Below, piece by piece: positions 8,505 to 16,302 of a stretch of DNA of 64,000 nucleotides. The translations under genes were made by a program, and so were the position numbers. The notes beneath the pieces were generated by a model, which did not search any database, had not been told where the DNA came from, and saw only the letters and a list, made by a program, of their open reading frames with translations. This stretch comes from Actinomycetes bacterium (GTDB taxonomy: Bacteria > Actinomycetota > Acidimicrobiia > Acidimicrobiales > Aldehydirespiratoraceae): positions 1 to 64,000 of the forward strand of contig JAJRXC010000058.1 of assembly GCA_024276495.1 (NCBI GenBank). Direction: 5' to 3'. The stretch's first letter is position 1. Each line of letters starts with the position of its first letter.

Positions 8505-9431
8505 TCACCCGCAGGTCGGTGTGGCGTCGGTGATGTCGAGGACTGGCCGGTCCGGCGGGATGATCGTCTCGATGAAGTCGATCCGGTTCGGGATTCGCTC
8601 CCGGATGGTCGCCGCGACCCCGGCGGGGAACCGTTCGGGATTGCGGACGAGCCCATAGGCGAAAAGCGCGGTCTCCGCGAGATCCTCGCTGTCGGGGTTG
8701 TTGCGCCCGTACTCGGTCAACCAACGCCCGTCCGCCTCCTGCGCGGCCATCCACCGAGGTGAGCGCATGTACGCAAAGGTCGCGTCGAGCGTCGTGTGCA
8801 CCGCTTCATGGAAGAGCGTCTCCTCGAGACGGTCGGCATCGAGTCGAACCCGCGTGTTGCCTGTCTGCATCGAGATCCCCTCAGCCGGGCTCGCCGTCGC
8901 CGTCTCATCACCGAGCCGGATCGCGAGCCGTTCTATTCCGCGCCGAAGCACCGTCGGGAGACGGCCGAGTGGCACGGTGTAGCGGTCGACCTCGGCCCGG
9001 GCGGCGTCGAGGCCGCCGATCTCGGGATGGACCCGGATCTCGATCTCCGTCGTGTCACTGAAGCGGGCAGTGAACAAAAACGTGTTCGGGACGATCTCGT
9101 ATTCGCTCTTGTCGGGGGTGAGGATCTCCTCTCGACCCTGTCCGAGGTACTCGACGCAGACGAACGCACTCGGGTCGCGTGTCGTGATGATGTCCCACTG
9201 ATTGGCCCCGGTCGAGATGATTGGCTCGGGGTCGGCCGGGTCGGCCGGGAACCCGCCCCGGGTGGTCCACACGTCATCTCCGAGATCCGTCATCGGGATC
9301 GAGGCGCCGGCGGCGGGCACGGACGAGCCGGGAGGGTCGGCTTGCTGCGACGACGAAGCGGTTGAGCCCGGCGCGCAGCTGCTCGCCGCGATGACGAGGG
9401 CAACGAGTCGAAAAAAAGATGAGTGTCGCAT
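8505..9431 (-). CDS. secreted lipoprotein with HExxH zinc-protease-like motif
   Basis: A 308-residue predicted lipoprotein: MRHSSFFRLVALVIAASSCAPG has a short basic start, a hydrophobic core and a lipobox-like cysteine, followed by a Ser/Pro-rich linker. The mature part contains LFHEAVHTT (H208-E209-x2-H212), the zinc-binding motif of gluzincin-like metallopeptidases, and a downstream DSEDLAETALFAYG segment that could provide a third ligand; this pattern resembles the peptidase-like proteins that guard extracellular structures. I recognise no named family. The ATG at 9431 was chosen because upstream in-frame codons give no signal sequence. Convergent with the histidine kinase, only ten bases between stops. 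Confidence 0.7.
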   Translation of the reverse strand: MRHSSFFRLVALVIAASSCAPGSTASSSQQADPPGSSVPAAGASIPMTDLGDDVWTTRGGFPADPADPEPIISTGANQWDIITTRDPSAFVCVEYLGQGREEILTPDKSEYEIVPNTFLFTARFSDTTEIEIRVHPEIGGLDAARAEVDRYTVPLGRLPTVLRRGIERLAIRLGDETATASPAEGISMQTGNTRVRLDADRLEETLFHEAVHTTLDATFAYMRSPRWMAAQEADGRWLTEYGRNNPDSEDLAETALFAYGLVRNPERFPAGVAATIRERIPNRIDFIETIIPPDRPVLDITDATPTCG

Positions 9432-9485
9432 GGGTTTCCTTGTCCTGAACGGCGGGGATGGGCCGTCACCGTGACAGGTCGCTGC

Positions 9486-9528
9486 TTGGAAACCGGTTGG
9501 AACCCGGATCGGCCCATCGCAGTAGGGT
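9486..9528 (+). promoter_or_regulatory. direct repeat and -10-like box upstream of LLM gene
   Basis: Two 11-base direct repeats, TTGGAAACCGG (9486-9496) and TTGGAACCCGG (9497-9507), lie immediately next to each other and are followed by TAGGGT (9523-9528), which ends seven bases before ATG 9536. The TAGGGT fits a -10 of a leaderless transcript; the repeats could be a -35 region or a regulator site. Confidence 0.4.
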
Positions 9529-9535
9529 CGACGCC

Positions 9536-10462
9536 ATGCGTTTCTCCTCATGGATCGCGGGTCGGAGCTGGCCGAGCGTGCTCGACGGGTGCCGCCACGC
9601 GGAGAAGACCGGTTGGGACGGGGTGTGGGTTCCCGACCACTTCATGGCGCCCCCCGACGGCTACGGCGACGAGGACGACCTCGGCACCGACCCGGAGCTC
9701 GCCCCCATCCTGGAGGCGTGGACCATGCTCGCCGCGCTCGCGGCGAGCGTTCCGCGGGTTCGTCTCGGGGCGATGGTCACCGGCAACACCTATCGTCACC
9801 CGGCGGTGCTCGCGAACATGGCCGTCACCGTCGACCACATCTCGGGGGGCCGTCTCGTGGTGGGTGTCGGTGCCGGGTGGCAGGAGAACGAGCACGACCG
9901 CTACGGCATCGAGCTCGGCACGCCGGCCGAACGATCCGTCCGCTTCGAGGAGGCCTGCGAGATCCTCACGCGACTGTTCTCTCAGGAGCGGACCACGTTC
10001 GAGGGCACCTACTACCGGCTCGACGGGGCCCCGTGCGAGCCCAAGCCGGTCCAGCGACCGTTGCCGTTGATGATCGGCGGTGGCGGCGAGAGACGGACGC
10101 TGCGAACCGTGGCGAGGTTCGCCGACGAGTGGAACGTCTGGGGCGCGCCCGACGACCTTCGCCACAAGATCGCCGTGCTCGAGCAGCACTGCTCGGCGAT
10201 CGGCCGCGACCCGGGCGAGATCCGGAAGTCGGCGGCGGCGCTGCTGATCATGACCGACACGCCGGAGCAGGCCGAGAAGCTCCGGGCCGGGATGGCCCAC
10301 CGAGGGGGTCTGGTCGGCACGGTCGAGCAGCTGCGCGAGATCATCGCCGACTACGCCGCCGCCGGGGTCGACGAGTTGGTGATCCCCGACTTCACCATGA
10401 CGCCCGACGACCGGGCCGACACGCTCGACCGCTTTCGGGCCGAAGTGATCGACGCGGCCTGA
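9536..10462 (+). CDS. LLM-class F420-dependent oxidoreductase
   Basis: A 308-residue bacterial-luciferase-like (TIM barrel) oxidoreductase. MRFSSWIAGRSWPSVLDGCRHAE, GWDGVWVPDHFMAP, RVRLGAMVTGNTYRHPAVLA, SGGRLVVGVGAGWQENEH and PLMIGGGGERRTLRTVARFADEWN are the successive strand-loop motifs that build the cofactor pocket in the actinobacterial F420 branch of the family. Cofactor assignment (F420 rather than FMN) is by family resemblance. The substrate is unknown. ATG 9536 is preceded by a TAGGGT box at seven bases and lacks a Shine-Dalgarno, as expected for a leaderless gene. Its stop is fused to a palindrome shared with the convergent oxidase gene. Confidence 0.9.
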   Translation: MRFSSWIAGRSWPSVLDGCRHAEKTGWDGVWVPDHFMAPPDGYGDEDDLGTDPELAPILEAWTMLAALAASVPRVRLGAMVTGNTYRHPAVLANMAVTVDHISGGRLVVGVGAGWQENEHDRYGIELGTPAERSVRFEEACEILTRLFSQERTTFEGTYYRLDGAPCEPKPVQRPLPLMIGGGGERRTLRTVARFADEWNVWGAPDDLRHKIAVLEQHCSAIGRDPGEIRKSAAALLIMTDTPEQAEKLRAGMAHRGGLVGTVEQLREIIADYAAAGVDELVIPDFTMTPDDRADTLDRFRAEVIDAA

Positions 10463-10469
10463 TCAGGCC
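10456..10469. terminator. 14-base perfect palindrome spanning two convergent stops
   Basis: GGCCTGATCAGGCC contains the TGA of the plus-strand LLM gene and the TGA of the minus-strand oxidase in one perfect dyad. It is too short and lacks a T-run to be a strong intrinsic terminator, but may act as a weak bidirectional one. Confidence 0.3.
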
Positions 10470-11710
10470 AGCACGCCCTTCTCCCTGACCTCCAACGGCG
10501 CCCGATCGATCGAGAGAAACTCGGGCGCGACGGTGACGTCGCCGTCCTCGACCCCGCCGGTGATGACCTGGGCGAGCAGGTTCCCCACCGCGGGCGCGAG
10601 CTTGAATCCGTGTCCGCTGTAGCCGTTGGCCACATGGAAGCCGTCGATGTGGGTGCGACCGAGCACGGGATGAACGTCGTCGCGGTTGATCGTGTACATG
10701 CCGGCGAGGCCGGTGATCCGGCCGCGGTGAACGAGCCCCGGGAGTCGATGGTGAAGCCCATGGAGCAGGGCGGCCCGGCGGTCCTCGTCGAGCCCGGTGT
10801 CGTAGGAGTCGGGGTCGACGACCGGCTCGGTCTCGTCCTCGGTCCGGATCGAACCGACGAGGAGTTGCCGACCCCCGCTCTCGGGTCGGAGATAGATGCC
10901 ACCGGCGGCGTCGGCGATCATCGGGACCCCTCCGGGAAGGACTTCGATCGTGGCCCGGAGCATCAACTGGATCCGGGTCGGCACCAGGGCCCATTGGTGA
11001 TCGAGCCCGACCATCTCGTTCACCCGGTTGCACCACGGACCGGCCGCGTTGACCACGACCGGCGTGTCGATCGTCGTTCCGTCGGCCAGCGTCACCCCGC
11101 GCACTCGACCGGCTGCGGTGCGCACGGCGGCGACCGGTGCGCGAAAGCGAACCTCGACGCCGTCTCGGCGACACGCCTCGACCAGATCCTGGGTGGCCCC
11201 CACCGGATCGGTGCAGTAGCCACCGTCGTCCTCGAACAAGAACGCGTCGGTGTCGCCACAGACGTGGTCGTTCCCGTCGACGAGATCGATCGGGGTCGCG
11301 CAGGTCGAGATGGCCGGGAACCGCTCGGCGAGGTCGGCACCGGAGAGCACCCGGGCCCGGCCGCCGACCCCGCGGATGCGGTCCCGTTCGTGCTCGATCG
11401 TCGAGATCGGCTCGCCGAGCATCCACAACACCCCGGTTTGGCGCATCGACGCCCGCGGCCGGGCGAGGCCCGTGTAGGCGGCCCAGTCGCGGTACACCTC
11501 CTGGCCGTGCCGCGCCATGCGCATCGTGTCGGTGTGGGTGTAGCGAAGCCGAACGATGGCGGAGGACGCGCCGGTCGAACCGCTCGCGACGCCGGTGGCC
11601 TTCTCGACCACGACGATCCGTCCCGCGTCACGCCGGGCCAACTCGTAGGCGGTCGACATGCCGATGATGCCGCCGCCGATGATGACGATGTCCGCGGTGT
11701 CGCCGGCCAT
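10463..11710 (-). CDS. FAD-dependent amino-acid/sarcosine oxidase family protein (DadA-like)
   Basis: A 415-residue flavoprotein of the glycine/D-amino-acid oxidase (DAO) superfamily. The Rossmann FAD motif is VIIGGGIIGMSTAYELA (about 8-24), followed by EKATGVASGSTGASSAIVR, the usual second dinucleotide loop with Ser/Thr. VNAAGPWCNRV (about 230) and the C-terminal HPVLGRTHIDGFHVANGYSGHGFKLAP motif are diagnostic of sarcosine oxidase beta/dimethylglycine dehydrogenase-type enzymes. It probably oxidises a secondary or tertiary amine. It is monocistronic and convergent with the LLM gene. A related but GcvT-fused enzyme occurs at 51266-53713. Confidence 0.9.
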   Translation of the reverse strand: MAGDTADIVIIGGGIIGMSTAYELARRDAGRIVVVEKATGVASGSTGASSAIVRLRYTHTDTMRMARHGQEVYRDWAAYTGLARPRASMRQTGVLWMLGEPISTIEHERDRIRGVGGRARVLSGADLAERFPAISTCATPIDLVDGNDHVCGDTDAFLFEDDGGYCTDPVGATQDLVEACRRDGVEVRFRAPVAAVRTAAGRVRGVTLADGTTIDTPVVVNAAGPWCNRVNEMVGLDHQWALVPTRIQLMLRATIEVLPGGVPMIADAAGGIYLRPESGGRQLLVGSIRTEDETEPVVDPDSYDTGLDEDRRAALLHGLHHRLPGLVHRGRITGLAGMYTINRDDVHPVLGRTHIDGFHVANGYSGHGFKLAPAVGNLLAQVITGGVEDGDVTVAPEFLSIDRAPLEVREKGVLA

Positions 11711-11838
11711 TCGTCCCAGTCTCGCGCGGCGGCCGCGGCCCGGCCCGGCTCGACCAGGTCGAGACCGTCAGCGCCCGCCGACGCGCCCCGGGACCGCTGC
11801 CGGCCCGACGGGCGATGAGCTCCACGACCGAGGATGCC

Positions 11839-12645
11839 TCATCCGGGCCGCTCGCGCCGCACGGTCAGCGCCTCGAACCCGCTCGACCAGCACGTCCGGT
11901 GATCGAAGGTGATGAGGAACGCCTCGTACCCCTCCTGGTCCTCGATCCAGTCGAGGCCGTCGACGCCCATGACGAACATGGCGGTCGCGAACGCATCGGC
12001 CTCGCCGAGGTCCGGCCCGATGACCGTCGCGCCGGCGAGCTCCATCGGCCCCATCGGGGTCCGGGGGTCGATGATGTGCACCCCCCGCTCGTACTGCCCC
12101 GAGGTGGCCAGACCGACCGGGCCGCGGATCTCGAGGACCCGGGCCTGGAGCTCCGGATCGTCCGGGTGCCGGATCCCGGCCCGCCAGGCGCGGCCGGGCG
12201 CGCGTTCGCCCCGAAAGACGATGTCGCCACCGGCGTTCACCGTGAAGTTCGTGGCCCCTCCCGCTTCGAGGATCCCGGCCGCGACCTCGATCGACCAGCC
12301 TTTGACGAGCCCCGACGGGTCGAGCCGGGTCCCGTTCGGCGCCGGCACCGAGAACGCATCGAACGCCCCGTTCGTGCGTGCCGCGAGGCGCACACAACGG
12401 TCGAGGATCTCCCGTGTCTGCTCACCGAGATCGTCGACTCGGACCTCTCCGAGCGCGAGCCGGCTGATCTCACTGTCGATCCGGTGCGTGCTGAACGTGG
12501 CGTCCACATGGTGCAGCCAGTCGATGGCGCGGCCGAGGGTTCCGGGCACCGGAAGCGGAGCCCGCAGCTCGAAGCTCACCGCGGTCCCCATGACCGGCTC
12601 GACATGACGAACGAACGCCGAGCGGTCGTCGCGGACCGCGGTCAC
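11839..12645 (-). CDS. apbE: FAD:protein FMN transferase
   Basis: A 268-residue ApbE-family enzyme that attaches FMN covalently to a threonine of its target. VEPVMGTAVSFELRA opens the fold, LDPSGLVKGWSIEVAAGIL and TNFTVNAGGDIVFRGE carry the flavin-binding core, and EADAFATAMFVMG is the conserved metal-binding motif. No signal peptide is evident, so it probably acts in the cytoplasm or is exported by an unusual route. Its start overlaps the stop of the FMN-binding protein gene by four bases, and that protein contains an ideal flavinylation motif, so the enzyme-target pair is encoded side by side. Last gene of the operon starting at 16048. Confidence 0.93.
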   Translation of the reverse strand: MTAVRDDRSAFVRHVEPVMGTAVSFELRAPLPVPGTLGRAIDWLHHVDATFSTHRIDSEISRLALGEVRVDDLGEQTREILDRCVRLAARTNGAFDAFSVPAPNGTRLDPSGLVKGWSIEVAAGILEAGGATNFTVNAGGDIVFRGERAPGRAWRAGIRHPDDPELQARVLEIRGPVGLATSGQYERGVHIIDPRTPMGPMELAGATVIGPDLGEADAFATAMFVMGVDGLDWIEDQEGYEAFLITFDHRTCWSSGFEALTVRRERPG

Positions 12646-13292
12646 AAGGCGACACCTCCCTGGCGACCGGCGGCCCGCACGGCGTCGATCGCCGACTGCA
12701 ACGACGCCTCGTAGCCCCGTGACGTGTAGGTCGCCCCCGAGATCGTGTCGATCCGGGAACTCTGCGCCGCGAGCGCCTCCGACCGCAGCCGGGGCAGGGA
12801 CCGGGCGTTGATGCGGCGACTCGTCGGGTCGCCGTCGGGGAACGCCACGACGGCAACGTCGACGAGCTCGCCGGTGCCCGCCCTGACCTGGACCTGGACC
12901 TGGAGGGGACCGAACCGGGTGTCGACCCGTCGGCCGTTGAACGCCTCGACGCGCACCGGCGTCGCCGTGAGCGACTCTCCGCGGCCCGGACCCGCCCCCC
13001 GGCTCGATCGCGCCGCGTCGACCGGTGGGACGACGACGCTCGTCGCCCGGCCGGGGGTGATCGGTTCGGGAAGGGCGGCGAACGCGGCCTGGCTCTGGGC
13101 GCCGGCCTCCATGAAGAAGAAGGCGACGCTGAGGCTGCCGGTCGTCACGATGCTCAAGAACAGGGCGGCGATCCGTGACTTGCGGGCCGCGTGCCGTCGG
13201 CGACGGCCGGTGCTCGGGCCCGGGGCGGGCCGCGACGAACGGCTTCGCTCGAGCGCTTCGATCCGGGCGGCCAGCTGGGGGTCGGGGGTCAT
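12642..13292 (-). CDS. FMN-binding domain protein, predicted ApbE target
   Basis: A 216-residue protein: an N-terminal cytoplasmic basic region (RRRRHAARKSR), one membrane helix at about residues 42-64, an extracytoplasmic linker, then an FMN-bind domain (about 110-210). The motif D-T-I-S-G-A-T-Y-T-S (near residue 185) fits the ApbE consensus Dxx(S/T)GAT, so the threonine should carry a phosphoester-linked FMN. The start ATG 13292 follows a GAGG Shine-Dalgarno and a potential stem-loop. With the membrane b-type cytochrome-like protein upstream and ApbE downstream, it should pass electrons across the membrane to a flavin on the outside. Confidence 0.9.
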   Translation of the reverse strand: MTPDPQLAARIEALERSRSSRPAPGPSTGRRRRHAARKSRIAALFLSIVTTGSLSVAFFFMEAGAQSQAAFAALPEPITPGRATSVVVPPVDAARSSRGAGPGRGESLTATPVRVEAFNGRRVDTRFGPLQVQVQVRAGTGELVDVAVVAFPDGDPTSRRINARSLPRLRSEALAAQSSRIDTISGATYTSRGYEASLQSAIDAVRAAGRQGGVAL

Positions 13293-13301
13293 GGCCTCAT
13301 G

Positions 13302-13329
13302 CAAGCGAGTCGGGTTCAAGCCTCGCTTG
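13302..13329 (-). repeat. intercistronic stem-loop before FMN-binding gene
   Basis: Arms CAAGCGAG (13302-13309) and CTCGCTTG (13322-13329) are perfectly complementary across a 12-base loop. On the minus-strand transcript the hairpin ends a few bases before the GAGG ribosome site of the FMN-binding protein gene, so it could modulate its translation or protect a processed mRNA end. Confidence 0.4.
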
Positions 13330-13354
13330 GACACACCTTGGAGCGGGCTGTGAA

Positions 13355-13894
13355 TCAGCGGGAGGCGGCCCTTCGTCGGGAGCCGAACAGGCGCAGGCCC
13401 AGCGCATAGGTTCCGACGGCGGTCGCGACGAGCAGACCGATCCGGGTCGCGAGCAGGCGGGCATCGGACCCGGCCTGGTAGGCGTGGAGACCCGCGAGGA
13501 CGACACCGACGACCGATGTGAGGTGCAGCACACGCCACACCGGCTTGGTGAACCTCCGTCGCGGCCAACTCGTGAACACGACGACGGCGAAGAGGTATGT
13601 GGCGATGACCCCCCAGGTCATCGGCCACGTTCGGGCCGGCGCGGTGTTGGGAACGAGAATCTGGATCACCCCGATTCCCGACCCGCGATCGACGAGCACG
13701 GTCAGCAAGTGGGCCGCCGTGAACACCAGGGCCAGCCCGCCGAGCCAGTTGTGGAGGTCCAACCACCAGGCCGGTCGCAGCCGGGTCCCCGTGTTGCGCG
13801 ACGAGAAGAAGAACCCCCAGGCGAGGGCGGCGACCGCGAGGATCGTCGCCACGATTCCCGTCGCCCGACTCAAGAACCACCACAGGTCGGTCAC
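13355..13894 (-). CDS. ferric-reductase-like transmembrane protein
   Basis: A 179-residue protein with five predicted membrane helices (about 5-25, 45-67, 88-108, 120-140, 148-168). Paired histidines in LHNWLGGLALVFTAAHLL and in VLHLTSVVGVVLAGLHAY match the bis-His haem b ligands of the ferric-reductase-like (FRD) domain. Such proteins move electrons across the membrane to flavinylated partner domains. The gene overlaps the kinase gene by four bases on one side and is followed after 62 bases by the FMN-binding protein, placing it in a two-component-controlled flavin-based electron-transfer operon. Confidence 0.88.
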   Translation of the reverse strand: MTDLWWFLSRATGIVATILAVAALAWGFFFSSRNTGTRLRPAWWLDLHNWLGGLALVFTAAHLLTVLVDRGSGIGVIQILVPNTAPARTWPMTWGVIATYLFAVVVFTSWPRRRFTKPVWRVLHLTSVVGVVLAGLHAYQAGSDARLLATRIGLLVATAVGTYALGLRLFGSRRRAASR

Positions 13895-15351
13895 GACGCT
13901 CCTCCCGCCGGCTCGACGGGAAGCCGGATCTCGATCGACACCCCGTGCCCAGGAGCGGCATCGAGTGTCACCACGCCGCCGTGCGCCTCGACGAGGGCGG
14001 CCACGATCGACAGTCCGAGCCCGGAACCGGCCGGCGTTCCCTCGGCCCGACTCCGGGAGCTGTCGGCGCGGTGGAATCGCTCGAAGGCCCGAGCGGCGTC
14101 GTCGCGGTCCATCCCCGGCCCGTTGTCGCTCACCGTGAGGACCGATGCCGTGGGATCGGTCCGGAGCCGGACGGTCGTGGCGGTGCCCGCCGGCGTGTGG
14201 GCCGAGACGTTGGCGAGCAGGTTGTCGATCACCTGACGGAGCCGAACCGCGTCGCCGGTCATCGGCGCGGAATCGGGAAGCTCAGCAGAGATCGGCCAGT
14301 CGGGGGCGACGGTGATCGCGGCGTCGACGGCGTCGGCGACGATCATCGAGAGATCGACATGCTCCGCGACGAGCGGCCGGTCCTCGTCGAGGCGGGCCAG
14401 CAACAACAGATCCTCGATGAGCGCCCGCATTCGCGCCGTCTCGGCCGAGATGCCGTGCATGGCCCGGTCGAGATCCTCGGGCCGGTCACGGGCCCCCCGA
14501 TCGAACAGCTCCGCGTAGGCGCTGATCGCCGCCAACGGCGTGCGAAGCTCGTGTGACGCGTCCGCGACGAGCCGCCGCATCCGCTCCTCGGATCGCCGCA
14601 GGTCCGACTCGGTCTCGTCGCGGGTCGCGAAGGCATCCCGGATCCGACCGAGCATCACATCGAGCGCATGGGCCAGTCGACCGATCTCGGTGGAGGTCGA
14701 GACACCGGGAACCTCGCGGTCGAGATCGCCACCCTCGGCGATGTCGAGCGCCGCCCGCTCGATCCGCCGCAGGGGCCGCAGACCGACCGAGACGAGGACG
14801 ACACCTGCCAGCGTCGCGAACGCCAGTCCGGCGAGCGCGACCCCGAACTCGATCCCGATCAGGTTCCGTCGGGCTTCGTCGATCTCGTGCAGCGGCGCGC
14901 CGATCGCGAGGACGCCGCCGTCGTCCAGGGCGGAGACCCGCACCCGCAGCCGCCCCTGGCCGTCATCGCGATCACGGTCGTTCTCGACCGTGGCCGACAC
15001 GGTCAGATGCCGGATCTCGTCGGCCGGTTGCCCGTCGGCCCACAACTCGCCGGCGTCGAACGAGACCGGGTCGTCTCCCGCGGCCCGGGCACTGATCGCG
15101 AAGACGACCTGTCCGTCGGCCCCGAGGCGGGTGACGAAGAGCCCGGGCGCGATCTGCTCGATCTCGCGTCGCGCAGCAGGCGATCCATCGAGCGCGAGCG
15201 CCTCGACGGAGCCCGCCACCCGGTCGAGGTTGTCGTCGACCTGGCGGAGTTGCGAGCGGGAGAAGACCACCGATGTCGCGACCCCGGCCCCCGCGAGGGA
15301 GACGGCGGCCACCGCGACGAGGGCGGCCACGAGGCGGGTGCGCAGCGACAT
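13891..15351 (-). CDS. sensor histidine kinase (MprB/TcrY type)
   Basis: A 486-residue membrane kinase. Membrane helices lie at about 8-30 and 163-185, with a ~130-residue external sensor between. HAMP is followed by the H-box ADASHELRTPLAAISA with His267, N-box VIDNLLANVSAH, G1 VSDNGPGMD and G2 GSGLGLSIVAALVEAHGG. It is followed by the ferric-reductase-like gene with a four-base overlap and preceded by its response regulator with a one-base gap, so the sensor probably monitors redox or metal state at the cell surface and controls the electron-transfer genes in the same operon. Confidence 0.93.
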   Translation of the reverse strand: MSLRTRLVAALVAVAAVSLAGAGVATSVVFSRSQLRQVDDNLDRVAGSVEALALDGSPAARREIEQIAPGLFVTRLGADGQVVFAISARAAGDDPVSFDAGELWADGQPADEIRHLTVSATVENDRDRDDGQGRLRVRVSALDDGGVLAIGAPLHEIDEARRNLIGIEFGVALAGLAFATLAGVVLVSVGLRPLRRIERAALDIAEGGDLDREVPGVSTSTEIGRLAHALDVMLGRIRDAFATRDETESDLRRSEERMRRLVADASHELRTPLAAISAYAELFDRGARDRPEDLDRAMHGISAETARMRALIEDLLLLARLDEDRPLVAEHVDLSMIVADAVDAAITVAPDWPISAELPDSAPMTGDAVRLRQVIDNLLANVSAHTPAGTATTVRLRTDPTASVLTVSDNGPGMDRDDAARAFERFHRADSSRSRAEGTPAGSGLGLSIVAALVEAHGGVVTLDAAPGHGVSIEIRLPVEPAGGAS

Positions 15352-15352
15352 C

Positions 15353-16048
15353 TCACTTCTCCGGATCGGCCGACCGCAGCGTGTACCCCACGAGACGGAT
15401 CGTGTGGATCAGCGGAGGGCCGAGGGCGTGCAGCTTCTTGCGGAGATAGCTGACGTAGGTCTCGACGACGTTGGAATCGCCGTCGAAGTCGTACTCCCAG
15501 ACGTGCTCGAGGATCTGTGTCTTCGACAGCACGACACGGGGGTTCGCCAGGAAGTACCGCAGCAGCTTGAACTCGGTGGCCGTCAACGTGATCGGCGTGT
15601 CACCCCGCCGCACCTCGTGGGTTCGCGTGTTCATCTCCAGGTCGTCGAACCGGAGGGTCTCGGTGTCGGCGGCGGCCGCGGTCCGTCCGATGATCGCGTG
15701 GGTTCGGAGAATGAGCTCGGCCAGCGAGAAGGGCTTCGTCACGTAGTCGTCGGCCCCCGCGGTGAAGCCCTCCACCTTGTCGTCGAGCTCATCCTTCGCG
15801 GTGAGGAACAGGATCGGGGTGTTCTGTCCCTCGCGCCGGAGAGTCCGGGCGACCTCGAATCCGTCGAGGTCGGGGAGCATGACATCCAAGACGACGAGCG
15901 CCGGGTCGCCGGTGCGGGCGAGATGCAGCGCCTCGTGACCGGTGGTCGCCTCGAGCACCTCGAACCCCTCGTACCGCAGGGAGGTGGCGACCGCGTCCAC
16001 GATCGACGGTTCGTCGTCGACGACCAGCACCCGGTGCGGGGCAGCCAT
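15353..16048 (-). CDS. OmpR/PhoB-type response regulator
   Basis: A 231-residue regulator: receiver domain with D11, D12 and phosphoacceptor D55 (VVLDVMLPDLDGFE), switch lysine in DDYVTKPFSLAEL, and a C-terminal winged helix with TATEFKLLRYFLANPRVVLSK and VVETYVSYLRKKL. First gene of a five-gene minus-strand operon continuing with its kinase, a ferric-reductase-like protein, an FMN-binding protein and ApbE. The region upstream (16049-16302) is shared with the divergent kup gene; I see no clear operator in it. Confidence 0.93.
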   Translation of the reverse strand: MAAPHRVLVVDDEPSIVDAVATSLRYEGFEVLEATTGHEALHLARTGDPALVVLDVMLPDLDGFEVARTLRREGQNTPILFLTAKDELDDKVEGFTAGADDYVTKPFSLAELILRTHAIIGRTAAAADTETLRFDDLEMNTRTHEVRRGDTPITLTATEFKLLRYFLANPRVVLSKTQILEHVWEYDFDGDSNVVETYVSYLRKKLHALGPPLIHTIRLVGYTLRSADPEK

Positions 16049-16302
16049 CAGTGTCGGTCACAGACGCACAGGTCGGTCATGGGCCCAGTGAAGCGCACCG
16101 CCCGCGACCCGACAACGCGTCGGCGGCTTCCTACGCCGGCGCACAGGTTGCGCTCAGCTGACGTACAGACCAGCGCCCGCCCGACCGTCGCCGCGACGAC
16201 GGGCTGCGCGTCCCGGCCGATGGCGGGGTGTACGTTGACGCCGGTCACGTTTCCGACGAAGCGAAGGGCTCAGATGGGAAAGACGATGTCCGGCGCCGCC
16301 GC

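Noticed and set aside
13961-14556. Plus-strand open frame within the second histidine kinase gene
   Set aside because: Antisense shadow of well-conserved kinase motifs.
16048-16248. 66-codon minus-strand frame upstream of the response regulator
   Set aside because: No ribosome site or similarity; probably promoter DNA for two divergent genes.
16049-16302. Possible c-di-AMP (ydaO-type) riboswitch before kup
   Set aside because: I searched for the conserved junction sequences of that riboswitch by eye and did not find them; only unstructured GC-rich sequence is apparent.
16228-16302. Upstream GTG start for kup adding 25 residues
   Set aside because: The extra residues have no family similarity; GTG 16303 gives the usual length.
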